DNA of 64,000 nt from DATKZH01 sp035528065 (GCA_035528065.1 DATKZH010000562.1:41319-105318), one strand, 5' to 3'. Positions 26,870 through 36,118 are shown, counted from the stretch's first letter. Made by a program: numbers and translations. The notes: generated by a model from the letters alone, not told the origin.

Positions 26870-29800
26870 TCAGGCCGCTCCCGGGCGCAGCTTCTCGACT
26901 TGCTGGCGAAGCAGCTCCACCTCCCGCATCACCTGGTCGTAGTGGACGTCGCCGTGGCGCACGCGGTTGGGGAGCGACTCCAGGTAGTCGGCCAGCTCGC
27001 GCGAGACGGTTCCGTCGCCCGCCGCGTTGCGGAGCTCGTCGAACAGCTCGAAGATCTGCTTCACGGCCGGGCCGGTCTGGATGAAATGGGCCAGCGCTTC
27101 GCCGCGTCCTCCGTCGCCCAGCCGCCGGTCGCGCTTCGCCTTGGGCTGCTGCGCGAAACGGATGGTCCCCTGTTTCTTCAATTCCTGAAGCGACGCGCTA
27201 TCGCTGCGCGGCTCGCGATTCTGAAAGGCGATCCCATCCCAATCCGAATTGACCGGTATCTCGTAAGTGACGCGGCCCCGAGAGCTTTCGCGCCGCTCCA
27301 CGTTGAAGTAGTACCACCGCCCGCGGACCGCGATCCATCCGTAGGCCAACCCGAGCGCGAAGGCCAGCTCTCCCTCCGTGGCCCCTTCGACCGGCTCCAG
27401 CGACGGGATCTTGTCCACGGTCTTGCTGGGGAAGATGTGCACGGGGTGGGGGTCCTTCTTGCGCCACGTCTCGTAGGCCTTGCGGTATTGCGGCCAACTG
27501 AGCAGATAGTGGGGCCGTCCACCGTGCGAGCTGCGGACCGCGTAGATCCGCTGGCGGTCGAAGGTGGCCACGACGTGGACCGACGCCTGGTAGCGGACGT
27601 CCCGGGCCAGCTCCGCCTCCGACGACTTGATCGCCTCGTCGAGATACTTCTGGGCCCTGTCCTTGTCCATCTCCGGCACGCCCAGGATCACCGTGTCGGC
27701 AAACTGGCAATCGATCTTGCCGATCTCCGCCTGCCAGAGTGGTCGACAGGCGGCGATCGCCTCTTCCACGCGGGCCTGCGCCATCCGACGCACCTGGCGG
27801 TCCTCGTGCCCGAGCTGCTGCTCCAGCAGCTCGACGATGCTCACCTCCGGGATCCGCATGATGAAATGGTGGGCGACGGCTTCGAGAAGCTCGCGAGTCG
27901 TGTGCCGGTCGCGCCCGATCGCGGTCAGCACCGTGGCCTTATCCGCCCGGAGCTTCTTGGTCAGCCCGTCGATCAGTTGCGCCCCCGACAGCGAGTGATT
28001 CGCGAAGAACTCGGCGAAGAAGGCGGGCGTGGCCACGTCCACGTCGGCCGTCGACTCCGTGCTGATCGCCCGGCTCTGCGCGCGATTCTCGATCGCCAGC
28101 CGGTCCACCTCCGCCAGAAAATGCTCCGCCGCGTCGATCGCCTTCGTCAGCGTGTCGAGCCGTCGGTCGACGTCTTTGACCAGGCGGGCGACGATCTGGG
28201 CGGTCAGCCGTTTGGTCTCCGCCCGCACGCTGCAGTCTAGCGCCTTGAGGAAGGCCTGGGCCGTCTTCTCCTGACGCGGCTTGTCGGTCCCCATGCTGCC
28301 GAAGAAGGTCCGCAAGGGATCGGTTGCCGTCTTGGCGATCCCGGCCCATTCCGTGGCCTTCTTCCCGTCCTCCCGCACTTCCGCGGTGAGCTGCTTGGAC
28401 GTCTCTTCCCAAATCTGCTTCAATCGCACGAGGAAGGCCTGGGCGCGCCGGAGCCCCCCTTCGGAGATCGCGTCGCCGATCTGCTCGTCCAAATCCTTCC
28501 GGGCTTTCTCCAGGAACGTATCGCGGTGGGAACTGAGATCCTGCTTGATCTTAGGCAGGTCGGCCGTATCCCATCGTTGCCGGGCGTCGTCGAAGACCGA
28601 CGTGAACTTCGAGTCCTTGTAGTAGACCGTAACCTTGCCCGCACGCTTCTGGAACAGTTGGCCGACGTAGCCTTCCAGACTGGTCACCGCCGCGCGGCGG
28701 AGACGGCTGGCCAGGAGATCCGCGTCGGGCGACGGGGGCGTATCGATCTGGGCGCTCAGGAGCCAGTTGTTGACCGCCTCTTCCACCACTTCGCCCGCCC
28801 CGCTCAAATCCCCACCCAGAACCGTCTCGCTGACGAACGTGGCCAGTTGTCGGTAAACGCAATACCGTGCCAGACGCCTGACCGGGATCGCCAGGGCCGT
28901 GGCCCCCACCGTGCTGTAGAGGCGGTCGCGGCCGGTGCGTGGGCACGGCGCCAGACCGCTACTGGCCATGTTGTTGGCGTTGGCGGCAGCCATTTTCCCA
29001 CCAACCGTGCTCCCCACGTCGGCCGTCACGTGCAGGGCCAGCGTGTCGAACACGGCTTCGGTCGACCCAAGATCCCGCCCTTCCGCGTCCTTCCGCTCGA
29101 CGAAATAGGTGCGCTCGAAGAGAAGCTCGGGCACGGGGACGGTTCCTTCCTCAAGCCCCAACTCCACCCCGCTCCCCGAGGCGCCCGACGTTTGGAACGA
29201 GTCGATCTCCCGGATGGTCGCGTACGTATTGACCATCATCCGCTGGCGCTCCTCTCGCCTGCCGCGGACTTTCTCCTCGTACACGTCGGCCAGCGTCAGG
29301 AAGGCGGCGACGTCGGGAGACTGGGCCGCCAGCTCGTGTCGCAGGATGGCCGCCACGTCGATCACCGTGCTCGACCCCGTCCCGCCGCAGACCGACCCCA
29401 CCAGGATCACGTAGAATCGATTCTGCAGCTTGATCTGCACGTTGCCGGTGAGTCGTTGCTTCAGGGCTGCCCATTGGTAGATAAGCTCGCCCACCGCGCC
29501 ATGGAGCTTGTTGATGAATGCGTCGTAGTTCGCATAAAGCGCCAGCAGGCCCAAGGGGCGCACTTGGAACGCGCCGGGGAGCTTGCAGGCCCCAATCCTC
29601 CGCAGTCGCTGCAAAATCTGGCTGTTCCCCAGATCGAGCCGCCTGGCCAGCCACTCGTGATGCTCCGGGCTATTCAGCACCGTGCGGGCGCGGGTCATGC
29701 TCAGGTAGCAGAACTCGTCGTCTTCGAACCCTTTCTGCTCCGTGTCGTCGGTATCGACGACCAGGAAGCGACACACGTTCGACATGCCCAGCCAACGCAC

Positions 29801-29965
29801 GCGCGGCTTCACTCGCCGCAGCACGGAGGCCCCCGTGCCGCCGAGACCGACAAGCAACACGGGACACGCCGTGCGCGCCTCCGACTGTTCGGCTTCTCCC
29901 AACAGTTGATCGATCAGATCGTCGCTCTCCCCTAACGCGGTCAGGCTGGAATCACCTCTCGCCAT
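26870..29965 (-). CDS. Tubulin/FtsZ-like GTPase (Tubulin_2-type), large
   Basis: 1031 residues from ATG 29965, with GGAGG upstream. The N-terminal third is a tubulin/FtsZ-like GTPase: Rossmann strand and first glycine loop PVLLVGLGGTGASVLRRVK (36-54), VVDTDDTEQKGF (69-80), and the tubulin signature VGSVCGGTGSSTVIDVA (about 189-205), in which the usual GGGTGSG is CGGTGSS. The remaining 700 residues are largely helical with charged stretches, plus a small beta-rich part near the C-terminus. Such long FtsZ-like proteins beside vWA genes have been proposed to remodel membranes rather than divide cells. The nucleotide loop looks functional. Operon with the genes on both sides (gaps 99 and 70 bases). 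Confidence 0.85.
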   Translation of the reverse strand: MARGDSSLTALGESDDLIDQLLGEAEQSEARTACPVLLVGLGGTGASVLRRVKPRVRWLGMSNVCRFLVVDTDDTEQKGFEDDEFCYLSMTRARTVLNSPEHHEWLARRLDLGNSQILQRLRRIGACKLPGAFQVRPLGLLALYANYDAFINKLHGAVGELIYQWAALKQRLTGNVQIKLQNRFYVILVGSVCGGTGSSTVIDVAAILRHELAAQSPDVAAFLTLADVYEEKVRGRREERQRMMVNTYATIREIDSFQTSGASGSGVELGLEEGTVPVPELLFERTYFVERKDAEGRDLGSTEAVFDTLALHVTADVGSTVGGKMAAANANNMASSGLAPCPRTGRDRLYSTVGATALAIPVRRLARYCVYRQLATFVSETVLGGDLSGAGEVVEEAVNNWLLSAQIDTPPSPDADLLASRLRRAAVTSLEGYVGQLFQKRAGKVTVYYKDSKFTSVFDDARQRWDTADLPKIKQDLSSHRDTFLEKARKDLDEQIGDAISEGGLRRAQAFLVRLKQIWEETSKQLTAEVREDGKKATEWAGIAKTATDPLRTFFGSMGTDKPRQEKTAQAFLKALDCSVRAETKRLTAQIVARLVKDVDRRLDTLTKAIDAAEHFLAEVDRLAIENRAQSRAISTESTADVDVATPAFFAEFFANHSLSGAQLIDGLTKKLRADKATVLTAIGRDRHTTRELLEAVAHHFIMRIPEVSIVELLEQQLGHEDRQVRRMAQARVEEAIAACRPLWQAEIGKIDCQFADTVILGVPEMDKDRAQKYLDEAIKSSEAELARDVRYQASVHVVATFDRQRIYAVRSSHGGRPHYLLSWPQYRKAYETWRKKDPHPVHIFPSKTVDKIPSLEPVEGATEGELAFALGLAYGWIAVRGRWYYFNVERRESSRGRVTYEIPVNSDWDGIAFQNREPRSDSASLQELKKQGTIRFAQQPKAKRDRRLGDGGRGEALAHFIQTGPAVKQIFELFDELRNAAGDGTVSRELADYLESLPNRVRHGDVHYDQVMREVELLRQQVEKLRPGAA

Positions 29966-30064
29966 GGCCTATGCCTCCGTGGTTGTGTGCGAATAGATTG
30001 TTCACCCTGTTTTGTGCAACGGACGGTTCGTGCCCCGGGCCGGGCTCGACCATGCGGCTTCTAC

Positions 30065-32932
30065 TCACGTCTGATACCGGAACAGGTATCCGCTCTGCTG
30101 AACGTCTTGCCCCGGCTCCAAGGTCACCGTGCCCTCCGACTTGTCTCCGCGGTCCAACGCCAGCTCGTACGACTCTTCGAGGCTCGTCGGGTCCACGCTT
30201 TTGGTCAAGGTGGCCGTCAAGCCTCGATCCCGATCGGCGGCGGGAGCGTCGGGAGGAAGCGACTCGGCCGGGAAAAACGCATAGGTCGCGCCTTCCCCGG
30301 AGACGACAAACGCCCGCCACGCGGCTCCCGCCGGAACCACCGGCTTGCAGGAGATCGACCCGGTCAGCACCGACAACTCCCCAAGCAGCGCCGCCTGCCT
30401 GAGGTAGCGCAGGCCGAACCACCCGGTCGCTACCGCGGCGGCCAACAGAAGGATCACCAACGGAAGTAACCACCACAGATTCTTTCGCACCGGCCCCAGC
30501 GGCGGCTTCACCACGATCGGGTCATCGAGCGTGTACCTGGAAACCGCGAACTTCTCCGGCCCCTCGGCGGTCAACGTCGGAGAGTAAGTGCCCGGGCCAT
30601 ACGTGTGGTCGACGTCGCTCAGCGACTCCTGGACCACCGGCGACGAGCCGTCGCCGAAATCCCAGACGTACCGGGCGACCGTGCCGGTCGTCTCGTTCGT
30701 GAAGTGAACGTGCAGCGACTCGCGACCTTTGCGTTGGTCGATGGTGAATCGCGCCTCGGGCGGAATCCGGCCCGACCCGACCTCGACCGGTTTCTGCGCT
30801 TCGTCCTTTCCGCTGGGGCCTTGCACCACCAACGTCACGGTGAACTTGCCCGCCTTGGTGAACGCGTGCTTCACGGATTTCCCCGCCCCCTCCGCCGCAT
30901 AATTGACGTCCACCGGCTTGCCGCCGTCGCCGAAGTCCCAACGGGCCGACGTGACCACGCCCTTGGACTGGTCCGTAAACACGATCTCTCCCTCGATCGT
31001 CGCCTCCGTGGTTCCGATCACGAAGTCCGCCTCCGGCGCCGCGTGGGGCATCACCTCCACCGGCTTCGATTTCGCATCGCTCCCGCCCGGCCCCTCGGCC
31101 GTGAGCGTCACCGTGTAAGTCCCCGGCTTGGCGTACCGGTGCGTCGGATCCCGCTCGCTCGCCGTCGGCGAGTCGTCGCCGAAGTCCCACGTCAGCTTCT
31201 CGATCAGGCCCTGCGAGCGGTCGAAGAACTGAACCGCTTGGCCGACCGGCACGGAAGCGGGCGTCGTGAAATCGGCCTTCGGCGCCTCCGGCGGCATCAC
31301 CTCCACGGACCTCGACACGGAATCGCCGCCCCCGGGCCCGGTCACCGTCAACGCGACCTCGTACTTCTTCGCCGCCGCGTACTTGTGAATCGGGTCGCGC
31401 TCCGTCGACGGGTCCGAGCCGTCGCCGAAATCCCACGAAAACCCCTCTATCGAACCCCGCGAGCGGTCGAAAAACTGAATCGACTCGCCCACCGGGATGG
31501 AGGCCGGTGAGGTGAAGTCGGCCTTCGGCTTCTCCGGCGGCACGATCTCTACCGGGCTGGATTTGGGCGTGCTGCCTCCCGGCCCTCGCGCGGTCAAGGT
31601 CACCGTGTACGTCCCCGGCTTCGCATACCGGTGGACCGGATCGCGCTCGCTCGACGTGGGCGACTCGTCGCCGAAGTCCCACGTCAGCTCCTCAATCAGG
31701 CCCTGCGAACGGTCGAAAAACTGGGCCGGCTGGCCAACCTCCACCGCTGCCGACGGGGCGATGAAGTCGGCCTTCGGCGGCTCCGGCGGCTTGACGCGGA
31801 CCGCCTCCTCCAACGCGTACTCGTCCTTGTTCCCTTCCGAGTCCGTCACCGTCAGCCGCACCGTGTACACCCCGGGCTTTGCGAACGGGTGGACCGGGTG
31901 CTGCTCGGTCGAGGTCGTGCCGTCTCCGAAATCCCAGGCGAAAGCGTCTACCGACCCCTGCGATTCGTTGACGAAGTAGACCGGCGTGCCTGCCGGCACC
32001 TCCTCCGGCGGCTTCTTGAATTGGGCCTTGAGCGGGACCTTGTCTACCACGGTCACTTGGTACGTGACGCTATCGGTTTCTTCGCTCGGGCTGCGGATCT
32101 CCAGCACCACCGCGTATTGTCCCGGCTTCTGATAAACGTGCACCGGGGCCTTGAGGCCGCTCTTGGCAGTGCCGTCGGCGAAATCCCACGAGTACTCGCG
32201 GATCACGCCCCCGGAATGATCCACAAGCTGGACCTCCTCGCCGACCACCGGCTGCCGTGGGTGCCAACTGAAGCTCGCCTCCAGGGGAATGATTTCCGAC
32301 GGCGAAAGCGACGCTTGCATCCGGACCCCATAGGTCGCCAACACCCGCTGGTAGTCCGACCGCAACGTGAACCCCAACGTCACGTACGTCACCCGGCCCC
32401 GGTCTTTGATCAATTCCTTGTGGCGCTCGAGAATGGCGGCCGGGTCGGGCGCGGTCGGGTCGTTGTCTTCGCCGTCCGTGTAGACCAGCACCCTCGCCAT
32501 CTTGCCCGGCGTGGCCGCCACCGACTGACTCACCTTCTCCAGCACGAAGGCCAGCGACCGCCACAAATGGGTCTGCTTCCCCTTCGCCTCGAACTCGCCG
32601 AAGAACGCGCGGAGTTGTTGGCGCTGGTCGTTGCCCAGGATCACTACCTGGGGCCCTTCCCGCACGTCGGAATCGAACGTGTAAATGACCACTTCGGTTT
32701 CAGCGGGGAGCGAGGCGCAGAAGTCACCCAACTGACGCTTCACCACCTCCAGCTTCGATTCCTTCCAATCCTCGGGAACCTTGGGTGCCCGGGGCGTTTC
32801 CGTCATCGAGGCCGACGTGTCGATCAGCAGGTAGTACGCGTGAGGCCGGTCTTGCGCTGAGGCGGTAAGCCCCAAAAGCGAAATCAACGAGGCGACGAGC
32901 ACATACCGACGGAGTCCCGGCTTTGCGGACAT
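30065..32932 (-). CDS. vWA-PKD membrane protein
   Basis: 955 residues from ATG 32932. Signal peptide to about residue 26; von Willebrand A domain (30-235) with an intact MIDAS start DTSAS (38-42) and YTDGEDN; then seven PKD domains (about 240-800), each marked by a WDFGDG-like motif (WDFADG, WDFGDG, WDFGDE, WDFGDG, WDFGDD, WDFGDG, WDFGDG). A membrane helix (about 818-840, WWLLPLVILLLAAAVATGWFG) and a cytoplasmic tail of about 110 residues end the protein. The vWA and PKD parts face outward and can bind other proteins or wall glycans; the tail could reach the tubulin-like protein encoded next. PKD 3 and 5 are nearly identical, a sign of recent duplication. Confidence 0.9.
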   Translation of the reverse strand: MSAKPGLRRYVLVASLISLLGLTASAQDRPHAYYLLIDTSASMTETPRAPKVPEDWKESKLEVVKRQLGDFCASLPAETEVVIYTFDSDVREGPQVVILGNDQRQQLRAFFGEFEAKGKQTHLWRSLAFVLEKVSQSVAATPGKMARVLVYTDGEDNDPTAPDPAAILERHKELIKDRGRVTYVTLGFTLRSDYQRVLATYGVRMQASLSPSEIIPLEASFSWHPRQPVVGEEVQLVDHSGGVIREYSWDFADGTAKSGLKAPVHVYQKPGQYAVVLEIRSPSEETDSVTYQVTVVDKVPLKAQFKKPPEEVPAGTPVYFVNESQGSVDAFAWDFGDGTTSTEQHPVHPFAKPGVYTVRLTVTDSEGNKDEYALEEAVRVKPPEPPKADFIAPSAAVEVGQPAQFFDRSQGLIEELTWDFGDESPTSSERDPVHRYAKPGTYTVTLTARGPGGSTPKSSPVEIVPPEKPKADFTSPASIPVGESIQFFDRSRGSIEGFSWDFGDGSDPSTERDPIHKYAAAKKYEVALTVTGPGGGDSVSRSVEVMPPEAPKADFTTPASVPVGQAVQFFDRSQGLIEKLTWDFGDDSPTASERDPTHRYAKPGTYTVTLTAEGPGGSDAKSKPVEVMPHAAPEADFVIGTTEATIEGEIVFTDQSKGVVTSARWDFGDGGKPVDVNYAAEGAGKSVKHAFTKAGKFTVTLVVQGPSGKDEAQKPVEVGSGRIPPEARFTIDQRKGRESLHVHFTNETTGTVARYVWDFGDGSSPVVQESLSDVDHTYGPGTYSPTLTAEGPEKFAVSRYTLDDPIVVKPPLGPVRKNLWWLLPLVILLLAAAVATGWFGLRYLRQAALLGELSVLTGSISCKPVVPAGAAWRAFVVSGEGATYAFFPAESLPPDAPAADRDRGLTATLTKSVDPTSLEESYELALDRGDKSEGTVTLEPGQDVQQSGYLFRYQT

Positions 32933-33217
32933 GATCGATCAACCGAAGTGATGTGACGGTGATGAAGCAGAGAGTCCCCCTTAAGAGTCCACAATATCCC
33001 CCCCAACCCGTACCGTCAAGGGTCCCCTTGGCAAACTCGGGTCCGACTCAGTCCCCCTCACGTGCGGGGGAACGAGAGACGTTCGCCCCCGTCGGCCGGC
33101 GACACGCGCTTCTCCGCGATGCAACCCGCGCCGTTAGACCTTGCCTGTCCGTTACGGCTTGCCATCCAGGCCCGTCCGAGGCCCTCCCCGCCTGCCGTCG
33201 CGCTGGCGGCTTGCCGA

Positions 33218-33880
33218 TCAAGGGCCGACAATCGTGCCGCCGAGATGAACCAGCGCCGCCAGCAAAATCAAAACGCCCGCCACGATCACCATCCACGCGA
33301 TCGAACGGAACACCCGGGCGCAAACCACTAGTACGACGATCGCGCCCACGCCGAGAGCAACCAACAGATAGAAGCGTTCGGGCACGGTGGGCGGCAAGGT
33401 CCGCTTTGCGGCTTCGATCTCCGCGCCGTCGACGAGCGGCGGCCGATCAGCTCCCGTTGGACCGCTGCGGATGCGAACGCCCAGATTGCCCGGCACCCAC
33501 CGGTTCAGCGAATCCACCTGGAATCGGCTCGACTCCGGGATCTCCGCAGCGTGCTTCCCGTCGATCCGCAACTCGGCCAGGACCGCGCCGTGGCGAACGT
33601 CGGTTTCCTCCACTTCGCCGACCTGAACGGAGCCGAGCACGACCCGATCGCCCGGTCTCAGTTCGGAGACTCCATCCCCGTAAAGCACGACGTGCACGTC
33701 GTGCGAGTCCCGGCCGCCCGGAAGCCGACGCACCACCTGCCACAACACGGAAAGCAAGGCAAAGGCGGCAATAGCGATCAGCAGATAGCCAACCACGCCG
33801 GGTATTTCGAAGCCGCGTTCTGCCGACGCGAAGAATTCTTCCGGGGAGTCTTCCCCCAGGTGAGGTTCTGAGTCCGACAT
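33218..33880 (-). CDS. MCE (MlaD-like) domain membrane protein
   Basis: 220 residues from ATG 33880 (GGGAG upstream). A membrane helix at 29-49 precedes an MCE-type domain (about 62-155): VHVVLYGDGVSELRPGDRVV, GSVQVGEVEETDV and WVPGNLGVRIRSG follow the family pattern. Two further helices lie at 171-190 and 194-217. MCE proteins bind lipids and form hexameric rings or tubes that move lipids between membranes. No MlaE permease or MlaF ATPase is adjacent; instead it heads the run of tubulin-like genes (285-base gap to the vWA gene). Three membrane helices with one MCE domain is an unusual build. Confidence 0.72.
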   Translation of the reverse strand: MSDSEPHLGEDSPEEFFASAERGFEIPGVVGYLLIAIAAFALLSVLWQVVRRLPGGRDSHDVHVVLYGDGVSELRPGDRVVLGSVQVGEVEETDVRHGAVLAELRIDGKHAAEIPESSRFQVDSLNRWVPGNLGVRIRSGPTGADRPPLVDGAEIEAAKRTLPPTVPERFYLLVALGVGAIVVLVVCARVFRSIAWMVIVAGVLILLAALVHLGGTIVGP

Positions 33881-34508
33881 CGCACGTCACTCCCGCCTAT
33901 CGATCGACCGGCCGTTTCCGCGATCCGCCAACGTGGAGAGTCCAACCTCGCTCAGCCGTTTGCCTCGCATGCCGCGCCCGGAACCTGCGGCCCCCACGCT
34001 GCCTTGGGAAACAGACGGCGCCTCTGGAAATGCCTGCCCGCCTCCCCATGCCTCGCCGACCCGCCCGTCCGGGCCAAAGGCCCCCGCCGAATCGAATGAC
34101 GTGACGATCCTCTCCTTTCCTTCCAGCATACTCGCCGGCACGTGGGATTGGGCGAAAGAAACGCAGCTCAGGCAGCCTCCGTCAGCCTGTCCGACCACGT
34201 GGCGCCGCAACACGGCAACCACGGTCTGCGGCGATGACTTGCCCCCTCTTCCGCTCTCCAGAATTCCCCAGAGTGCTCTTGATGATCGCGATGTGGCCCG
34301 ATACCGGGCGTCTGTGCGCCGTAGCCCTTCGCCGCCCGAGTCGTCACGCCTTGGTGGCCCGAGTCGTCCCTTGTGACCCCTTGCCCGATCTCGTACCCTA
34401 CGCTCGGCGGAAGAGTCAGCTACACCTCTAGTGGGGGTTGCGGGAACCCAGTCCGTTCGGTATGGGTAGAGTAAGCTTCGGCATCAAGCCGATTCGCGCA
34501 AAGAGGTT
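33881..34508. other. Intergenic region upstream of tubulin-like operon and tRNA
   Basis: About 630 bases with no credible gene. It should contain the promoter of the MCE gene (minus strand) and of tRNA-Ala (plus strand). Nothing more specific can be supported. Confidence 0.4.
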
Positions 34509-34581
34509 GGGGACGTAGCTCAATCGGGAGAGCACCGGCTTTGCAAGCCGGGGGTTGGCGGTTCGAGCCCGCTCGTCTCCA
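34509..34581 (+). tRNA. tRNA-Ala (anticodon UGC)
   Basis: 73 bases fold into a normal cloverleaf. Acceptor arms GGGGACG and CGTCTCC pair with one G-U; the anticodon stem CCGGC/GCCGG holds loop TTTGCAA with anticodon TGC; the T arm is GGCGG-TTCGAGC-CCGCT; the discriminator is A and CCA is not encoded. No intron. Confidence 0.96.
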
Positions 34582-34589
34582 CTGGTGAC

Positions 34590-34627
34590 GGCCCGTTGAC
34601 GGCGAATGTCAGCGGGCCTTTTGTTTT
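34590..34627 (+). terminator. Rho-independent terminator of the tRNA gene
   Basis: An 11-base stem (GGCCCGTTGAC with GTCAGCGGGCC, one G-U pair) around a 7-base loop is followed by TTTTGTTTT. It begins eight bases after the tRNA. Confidence 0.85.
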
Positions 34628-35065
34628 GAAGCGGCAAGCACTTGCGTCGAGCGAACCTGCCCCGTCCCGCTGGTCATCCTGCCGTGCCATTTTGACGGGA
34701 ATTGCCCCTGATTTGCTCTGCTTGTCGGGGTTCAGCCCAAGCCCTGGTACAAGCGCTGGCACAAGCCGAGAGGAGCCTTTATTGAGCCTTGCATAGCCAA
34801 TGAACGGAGGGCTTCCCCCGGAAGCCCGGGTTCCGAGCGCTCGGTCCGGTTCGGGTGATCCTTGGCGACGCAAACACCAACAACACGGTCGCGATCCGGT
34901 CGGCAATCGCCGCGCTTGTCAGCACCCGGCCGATCATCGGCTATCCGTGGTTCCTCGCAAGGCCGCTCTACCGGCCCGCCGGGAACCACGGCCGGCGCGG
35001 ATGGTTGCTTTCGCCAACCGACTCGTTTAGCATCAGGCGGAAAACAAGTTCCCGATTTCGGTAGC

Positions 35066-35114
35066 AGGCACACGCCGTGTGCCGTCCGCCGGTTACGGCA
35101 CACGGCGTGTGCCT
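35066..35114. repeat. Perfect 20-base inverted repeat
   Basis: AGGCACACGCCGTGTGCCGT and its exact complement flank a 9-base loop. Each arm is itself palindromic (GGCACACGCCGTGTGCC). Typical of short dispersed elements; no T-run follows, so a terminator is less likely. Confidence 0.8.
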
Positions 35115-35123
35115 ACTACTTCG

Positions 35124-35158
35124 GAAATGCGGAGGTTATTCTTCGGCCAATCCTTAGC
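35124..35158 (+). promoter_or_regulatory. 35-base motif shared with the nadD upstream region
   Basis: Matches the stretch at 39465-39499 at 29 of 35 positions, including GAAATGCG, GTTATT, CGGC and ATCCTTAGC. It ends 24 bases before the NIF3-like start codon. May be a promoter segment or operator; function inferred only from its recurrence. Confidence 0.45.
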
Positions 35159-35182
35159 ATCTTCCTTGGGAGGTGTCAAACC

Positions 35183-36118
35183 ATGAAGAATGCGTACGAA
35201 ATATCGAGGCGTCAGTTCGTTGCCCGGGCAACGGCCGGGGTGGGGGGGCTGTCCGCGTCCCTCGCCGCGTCGGCGGGCCAGGTGCCCTCGCCCCGGCCGG
35301 AGGATGCAGCGGCGGAGCCGAAACGTCCGAAGGTGAGGGAGCTCGACGAGTTTCTTCGATCGCTCGATCCCGAAGCCCGGGGGCCCAACAGTCCGGATGG
35401 TCTGATCTGCGGAGATCCGGAGGCGGAGATCCTCGCGGCGGGCACCACCTGGATGGCGTCGATGCAGGTCCTCGAAAAAGCGGCCGCCCAGGGGATCAAC
35501 CTGATCGTCACCCATGAGCCCACGTTCTGGTTTCACGGGACGCCGCGGAGGCCCGAGCTCAAGGCGTGCGAACAGAACCAGGTCGACGTTTCGTTCAAGA
35601 CGCAGTTCATCGCCGAGCATGGCATTGCCATCATCAGGGCGCACAACTGCTGGGATCTTTACCCGAAGTGCGGAATCGAAGCTTCCCTGCAAGCCGCGCT
35701 GGAGCTGCCCGACCCGGTGCACTACTTCGGCGGCTATCATCATCTCTACCGGATCCCAAGGACGAACCTGGAGAAGCTGGCCCGTCACTGCAAGGCGAAA
35801 ATGGGCCTCGCCAGCGTTCGGGTCAGCGGCGATCTCGCCAAGCCGGTGGAGCAGGTCGTCATGGCCTACGGCTCGTCGAGCAGCACGGAGGCCTACTACC
35901 GGTTCTGGAAGCAGGGGGCCGACGCGGTCATCTCCGGAGAGCAGAGCGAGTGGGCGACGGTGCGCCCGGCCATCGACATGGGAATGGGCCTCATCGAGCT
36001 GGGCCACTCCAACACGGAGGCCTTTGGAATGAAAGGCATGGCCCGGCTCTTGCAGGAGCATTTTCCCGGGCTCCGCATCGAGCACCTACCGACCGGCGAT
36101 TCGTTCCAGTACCTCTGA
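35183..36118 (+). CDS. Tat-exported NIF3-like dinuclear metal protein
   Basis: 311 residues from ATG 35183 with GGGAGG ten bases upstream. A twin-arginine leader (SRRQFVARATAGVGG) precedes a NIF3/YbgI-type fold: LICGDPEAEI, the metal-site segment LIVTHEPTFWF, and near the end LIELGHSNTEAFGMKGMARLL, which fits the C-terminal His/Glu metal ligands of the family. NIF3 proteins form hexamers with two bound metals and are normally cytoplasmic (GTP cyclohydrolase-like), so export is unusual. A NIF3 insert domain (YqfO) is absent. Function unknown. Confidence 0.82.
   Translation: MKNAYEISRRQFVARATAGVGGLSASLAASAGQVPSPRPEDAAAEPKRPKVRELDEFLRSLDPEARGPNSPDGLICGDPEAEILAAGTTWMASMQVLEKAAAQGINLIVTHEPTFWFHGTPRRPELKACEQNQVDVSFKTQFIAEHGIAIIRAHNCWDLYPKCGIEASLQAALELPDPVHYFGGYHHLYRIPRTNLEKLARHCKAKMGLASVRVSGDLAKPVEQVVMAYGSSSSTEAYYRFWKQGADAVISGEQSEWATVRPAIDMGMGLIELGHSNTEAFGMKGMARLLQEHFPGLRIEHLPTGDSFQYL

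Larger units (their letters stand above)
34628..35182. other. Intergenic region with a long perfect hairpin and a conserved upstream motif
   Basis: About 555 bases without a credible gene. Contains the hairpin at 35066-35114 and the 35-base motif at 35124-35158 that recurs before nadD (listed separately). Confidence 0.5.

Noticed and set aside
34509..34627. tRNA-Ala as the attachment site of an integrated island
   Set aside because: No integrase gene and no repeated tRNA 3' end were found; the AT-rich island is 8.6 kb away.
35066..35114. Terminator upstream of the NIF3-like gene
   Set aside because: Perfect hairpin but no following T-run and no gene ending just before it; treated as a palindromic repeat.
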